Shown here: positions 61,547-64,000 of the stretch, piece after piece
Layout of the letters: every line of letters starts with the position of its first letter
Position numbering within the stretch: position 1 is the first letter of the stretch
Origin: CAZSDU01 sp964429135
GTDB lineage: Bacteria > Bacteroidota > Bacteroidia > Bacteroidales > FEN-979
Direction: 5' to 3'
DNA length: 64,000 nt
Assembly: GCA_964429135.1 (NCBI GenBank)
Contig: CAYSAU010000014.1
Span: 33,666 to 97,665 of the forward strand
Position numbers and translations under genes: made by a program
Notes under the pieces: generated by a model
Database searches by the model: none
Told to the model about the DNA's origin: nothing
Seen by the model: the letters and a program-made list of their open reading frames with translations, nothing else

Positions 61547-62053
61547 CTAAAATTCAAAAGCTAATCCAGCTTTTGGAATAAAATGGAATTGATAGAAACT
61601 GGGAGCCACAAACACTGACCACCGTAAATTGGCTTGTTTAGTATAAAATGACCACCCGAAACGAGGATCAACAACAGGGCCTTTGTCATCGCCCCAGGTA
61701 TCACCCGTCCAGGTGCTCCATGAATAACCTCCCCTTAGCGCAATATAAGTATAATGGGTTTTGGTTTCATTGATATCACGCAAATTGAACCGGAATTGAA
61801 GATAAACGGTTATGTTCTCCGTATTGTAGGTTGAAAGTCCTGCTCCCAAAGAAAAAGTATTGGAAAACTGGTAACCGTGAGTTGTATAAACCTCAAAGAT
61901 TGCTTTGGGATCATTATTTTTAGGGAATGTAGCCCCCAAAGCCATCCCTACATCAAAGAAATACCCTTTGTTATGTTTTGCATAGGATTTATGTTGAGCG
62001 CTGAGTATTAGGGGACTCAACATCAAAATCAAAATAGTTATTTTAGGCTTCAT
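61547..62053 (-). CDS. Outer membrane beta-barrel protein, small
   Basis: ATG 62053 (168 residues) gives signal peptide MKPKITILILMLSPLILSAQ and avoids overlap with the lipase gene that ATG 62089 would cause. Strands GYFFDVGMALGATFP, YQFSNTFSLGAGLSTYN, ITVYLQFRFNLRD, THYTYIALRGGYSWS and the terminal FIPKAGLAFEF (ends in Phe) fit a small barrel. Stop lies 60 bp from sodB, convergent. No specific role. Confidence 0.7.
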   Translation of the reverse strand: MKPKITILILMLSPLILSAQHKSYAKHNKGYFFDVGMALGATFPKNNDPKAIFEVYTTHGYQFSNTFSLGAGLSTYNTENITVYLQFRFNLRDINETKTHYTYIALRGGYSWSTWTGDTWGDDKGPVVDPRFGWSFYTKQANLRWSVFVAPSFYQFHFIPKAGLAFEF

Positions 62054-62064
62054 TCCGGAAACTA

Positions 62065-63258
62065 TTATATCAGTAAATGCATCATACAATAAGTATAAAA
62101 ATCCTGGCCAGCTTCTTTATGATCCTTGTTTGGGATATCATGTTTGGTCACATTACAGCCGGCTGCCAGGAATGCTTTATAGGCACTTTCCGTGTTCTCA
62201 TAAGGCACGATGGTATCATCAGTTGCATGCAATAAAGTGATTTTTGCTTTTGGAGTCCAGGTTGTCACTTTTCCGTAAACAATTAAACTATTGATTTTTA
62301 ATGCATTGATAAACTTTTTGGTATTGGGGTTTGATCTGTCAAAGGCTTCAGGAGCCATAATTTTGGTAAGTTTTGTCTCCCCCATCATGGCAGTAACTTC
62401 ATCGGTCGTATATTTTTTTGATAAAATCCATTCCTTATAATGGGAATAAAGTGGTTCCGCGAACATTTTTTTAAGATCCAGGTTCAGGTTTTCTCCATAA
62501 TTGAGTCCCAAAACTAAAAGAGGAATGGTAACAGGTTGGCTGCTATAATCTTTTTCCACGAAAGTATCGTATGATTTTATCAGATCATAAGCGCCGCCAC
62601 CGGCGAATACCTGGTCTATCACAAACGCATCCTGGTATAAAGGTTCTGTTTCAACAAATCTGAGAAAACAAAGAGAAGCCTGACCGCCCTGAGAATATCC
62701 CATTACGGTTATTTTATGAGACATTTTTCTACTGATGGAGGCAAAATATTCTTTTGCTGCGAGGAGCATATCAGCGGAGGCCTGTCCTGTAGATACCACA
62801 TCATAATAGGGATGGACCTTATCTCTGGAAGCCCCATATCCAATATAGTCGGGGGCAACTACAGCATAACCAAACAAGGAGAAAAGACCTTCTGTTACCG
62901 CCATTTTCTGCGATGGTACCTCGTAATCCGCTCCGTAAGTATAATGAACCCCTAAAATAGTTCCAGATCGTTCATATCCCGCGTCTGTCGCTGGAAAAAA
63001 TATTGCTCCCGAGGCCAGTATTGGATCTCCCTCAGGCCCCACGGTATTATAAATGATTGAAACGATCTTGATTTTTTTATTCGGTAAAGCTTTGTAAAGC
63101 GTAGAATTTGGGTTTTGTTTCAGTCTGCTTGCCAGGGTGTACTTGTCAATTACTTCAACTTTTTCAACTTTAACCAGAAAGAGAAAATCTGTCAGGGGTT
63201 CTTTCTTGCAGGAATTAAAAGCAAGAATGATAAGGAAATAAAACAGCAACTTTTTCAT
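62065..63258 (-). CDS. Lipoprotein alpha/beta hydrolase (secretory-lipase/prolyl-oligopeptidase-like)
   Basis: 397 residues, lipoprotein signal MKKLLFYFLIILAFNSC. Blocks: ASGAIFFPATDAG, GYAVVAPDYIGYGAS, nucleophile elbow GYSQGGQAS, acid in HATDDTIVPYENTE, His in PNKDHKEAG. The order and the SGAIFFP and PDYIGYG blocks are like secreted lipase/esterase families of Bacteroidota. Lies 11 bp before the barrel gene at 61547, so possibly an operon. Confidence 0.85.
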   Translation of the reverse strand: MKKLLFYFLIILAFNSCKKEPLTDFLFLVKVEKVEVIDKYTLASRLKQNPNSTLYKALPNKKIKIVSIIYNTVGPEGDPILASGAIFFPATDAGYERSGTILGVHYTYGADYEVPSQKMAVTEGLFSLFGYAVVAPDYIGYGASRDKVHPYYDVVSTGQASADMLLAAKEYFASISRKMSHKITVMGYSQGGQASLCFLRFVETEPLYQDAFVIDQVFAGGGAYDLIKSYDTFVEKDYSSQPVTIPLLVLGLNYGENLNLDLKKMFAEPLYSHYKEWILSKKYTTDEVTAMMGETKLTKIMAPEAFDRSNPNTKKFINALKINSLIVYGKVTTWTPKAKITLLHATDDTIVPYENTESAYKAFLAAGCNVTKHDIPNKDHKEAGQDFYTYCMMHLLI

Positions 63259-63279
63259 AGTTCGGCTGATGTTTTTTAA

Positions 63280-63891
63280 TTAAAAAAGAAAAGCACAAGA
63301 AAATTCCAGCCCCATTTGTTTCAGGGCTGAATAGTCATCGGTTTTGATTCTGTTCAGGTTCCAGCGGTACCTTCCTTCTAACTGGAATTTCCAAAGATCG
63401 AACCCCATTCCGGCCCCCACACCAAAAAAGATTTTATTTATTTTGGTGGAAGTTGAAGTGGAGTCGATATCAAGCATTTCAAAAAAATCCCCATGATGGT
63501 TGACCATCAATGATCCATAAACATTTCCCAAAATATAGGGTTTGAAGATTTTACTTAACTGAAGCCCCAACTTAAAACTAATTGGAATATCAATGGTTTG
63601 AATGGTTGACATACAATCTGTAATGTACAGCAGGTCTACATCAGTTTTTGATTCGGTAAAAAGAATTTCCGGTACGAGGGAGTAGTTTAAAAATCCACCC
63701 CAGGTATATTGAAACAAAGCACCGAAACTCCAACCAAGCTTTGCATCAAAGTCGGAGTAGAAGCCTTTTCCGTAATTTTCAAGATGAATGTAATTAATCC
63801 CCCCCTTAATGCCAAATTTATATGGCCGTTGCTGCGCATGGAGACTGCTAATGAATAAAGCAATGATGAATAGTATAATTGTCCTTTTCAT
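63280..63891 (-). CDS. Outer membrane beta-barrel protein (porin family/PorT-like)
   Basis: 203 residues, signal peptide MKRTIILFIIALFISSLHAQ. Strands KFGIKGGINYIHLENYG, LGWSFGALFQYTW, LVPEILFTESKTDV, ISFKLGLQLSKIFKPYILGNVYGSLMV, KFQLEGRYRWNLNRIK and the end MGLEFSCAFLF. The GIKGGIN opening is typical of Bacteroidota outer membrane beta-barrel (PorT-like) proteins. It is 21 bp before the lipase on the same strand. Confidence 0.75.
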   Translation of the reverse strand: MKRTIILFIIALFISSLHAQQRPYKFGIKGGINYIHLENYGKGFYSDFDAKLGWSFGALFQYTWGGFLNYSLVPEILFTESKTDVDLLYITDCMSTIQTIDIPISFKLGLQLSKIFKPYILGNVYGSLMVNHHGDFFEMLDIDSTSTSTKINKIFFGVGAGMGFDLWKFQLEGRYRWNLNRIKTDDYSALKQMGLEFSCAFLF

Positions 63892-63941
63892 ATCCCCGGG
63901 CTAGGTTTTTTAATAAAATTAGGAACAAATATAAAATAAAA

Positions 63942-64000
63942 TCATTCCACCGTAATAACTTCCCCACCGAAGGAGAGTCCCGGTAATACAACAAAACAGA
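63942..64000 (-). CDS. Possible C-terminal tail of a further minus-strand gene
   Basis: Reading the minus strand from 64000 to a TGA at 63942 gives an open run ending LPGLSFGGEVITVE. It reads like a protein tail and continues off the window. Only 18 residues are visible, so this could be chance. Family unknown. Confidence 0.3.
   Translation of the reverse strand, partial: CFVVLPGLSFGGEVITVE

Noticed and set aside
1..64000. tRNA, rRNA, CRISPR, intact IS, prophage or riboswitch
   Set aside because: I looked for spaced direct repeats, cloverleaf-like regions in gaps and transposase motifs and saw none. By-eye search can miss short RNAs.

Overview
This window comes from a member of the Bacteroidota, probably a marine or sediment type within Bacteroidia. 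The support is direct. There is a sigma-70/FecR pair with a C-terminal DUF4974-like region, a CarboxypepD_reg-like and an STN domain protein, a type IX secretion C-terminal tail, Bacteroidota-type lipoproteins, 7TM-AraC regulators, a BlaR1-TonB fusion and several promoters of the TTTG / TAnnTTTG kind. Shine-Dalgarno sequences are mostly absent. I found no rRNA, tRNA, CRISPR array, intact insertion sequence or prophage.

Layout. 1-10.3 kb (minus strand): secreted and surface proteins. These are a truncated S41-like protein, a CarboxypepD_reg-like protein, a matrixin-type metalloprotease lipoprotein coupled to a degenerate SDR, two PF00756-type esterases that share an upstream repeat, a PD40/T9SS protein and two tandem 7TM-AraC regulators. 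10.7-15.1 kb (plus): a self-contained signalling unit, with an ECF sigma factor and FecR anti-sigma factor between two paralogous CarboxypepD_reg-like proteins that lack a TonB-receptor barrel. 15.1-21.8 kb: methylmalonyl-CoA decarboxylase and the complete nqrABCDEF operon, with a small NqrM-like gene facing it. 22.1-28.7 kb: an RND efflux adaptor and an 1819-residue protein joining the RND pump, a periplasmic-binding-protein-like domain and a TolC-like outer membrane factor in one frame. 28.7-36.1 kb (minus): NhaD, the complete rnfBCDGEA operon and a DHOD-like protein. 36.3-37.7 kb (plus): RseC and ApbE. 37.7-45.4 kb: envelope proteins, including a zinc phospholipase C/P1-nuclease-like protein with a barrel-like tail and an LruC-domain protein. 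45.4-54.8 kb: a radical SAM protein, two FAD oxidoreductases, an acyl-CoA synthetase, an EthD-like protein, an NAD-dependent epimerase/3beta-HSD and small lipoproteins. 55.0-58.1 kb: BlaI/BlaR1 with a TPR protein. 58.1 kb to the end: hydrolases, a CtpA-type protease, Fe superoxide dismutase and outer membrane barrel proteins.

How it fits together. The centre (15.9-37.7 kb) is a sodium-bioenergetics block. It holds both Na+-pumping redox complexes of the Nqr/Rnf family, a Na+/H+ antiporter that could use the gradient, the ApbE flavin transferase that loads FMN onto NqrB/NqrC/RnfD/RnfG, an NqrM-like maturation factor and RseC. The most unusual items are the pump-SBP-TolC single frame with a 7-A run at the joint, the barrel-less sigma/FecR unit, and the PLC/P1-like protein with a barrel tail.
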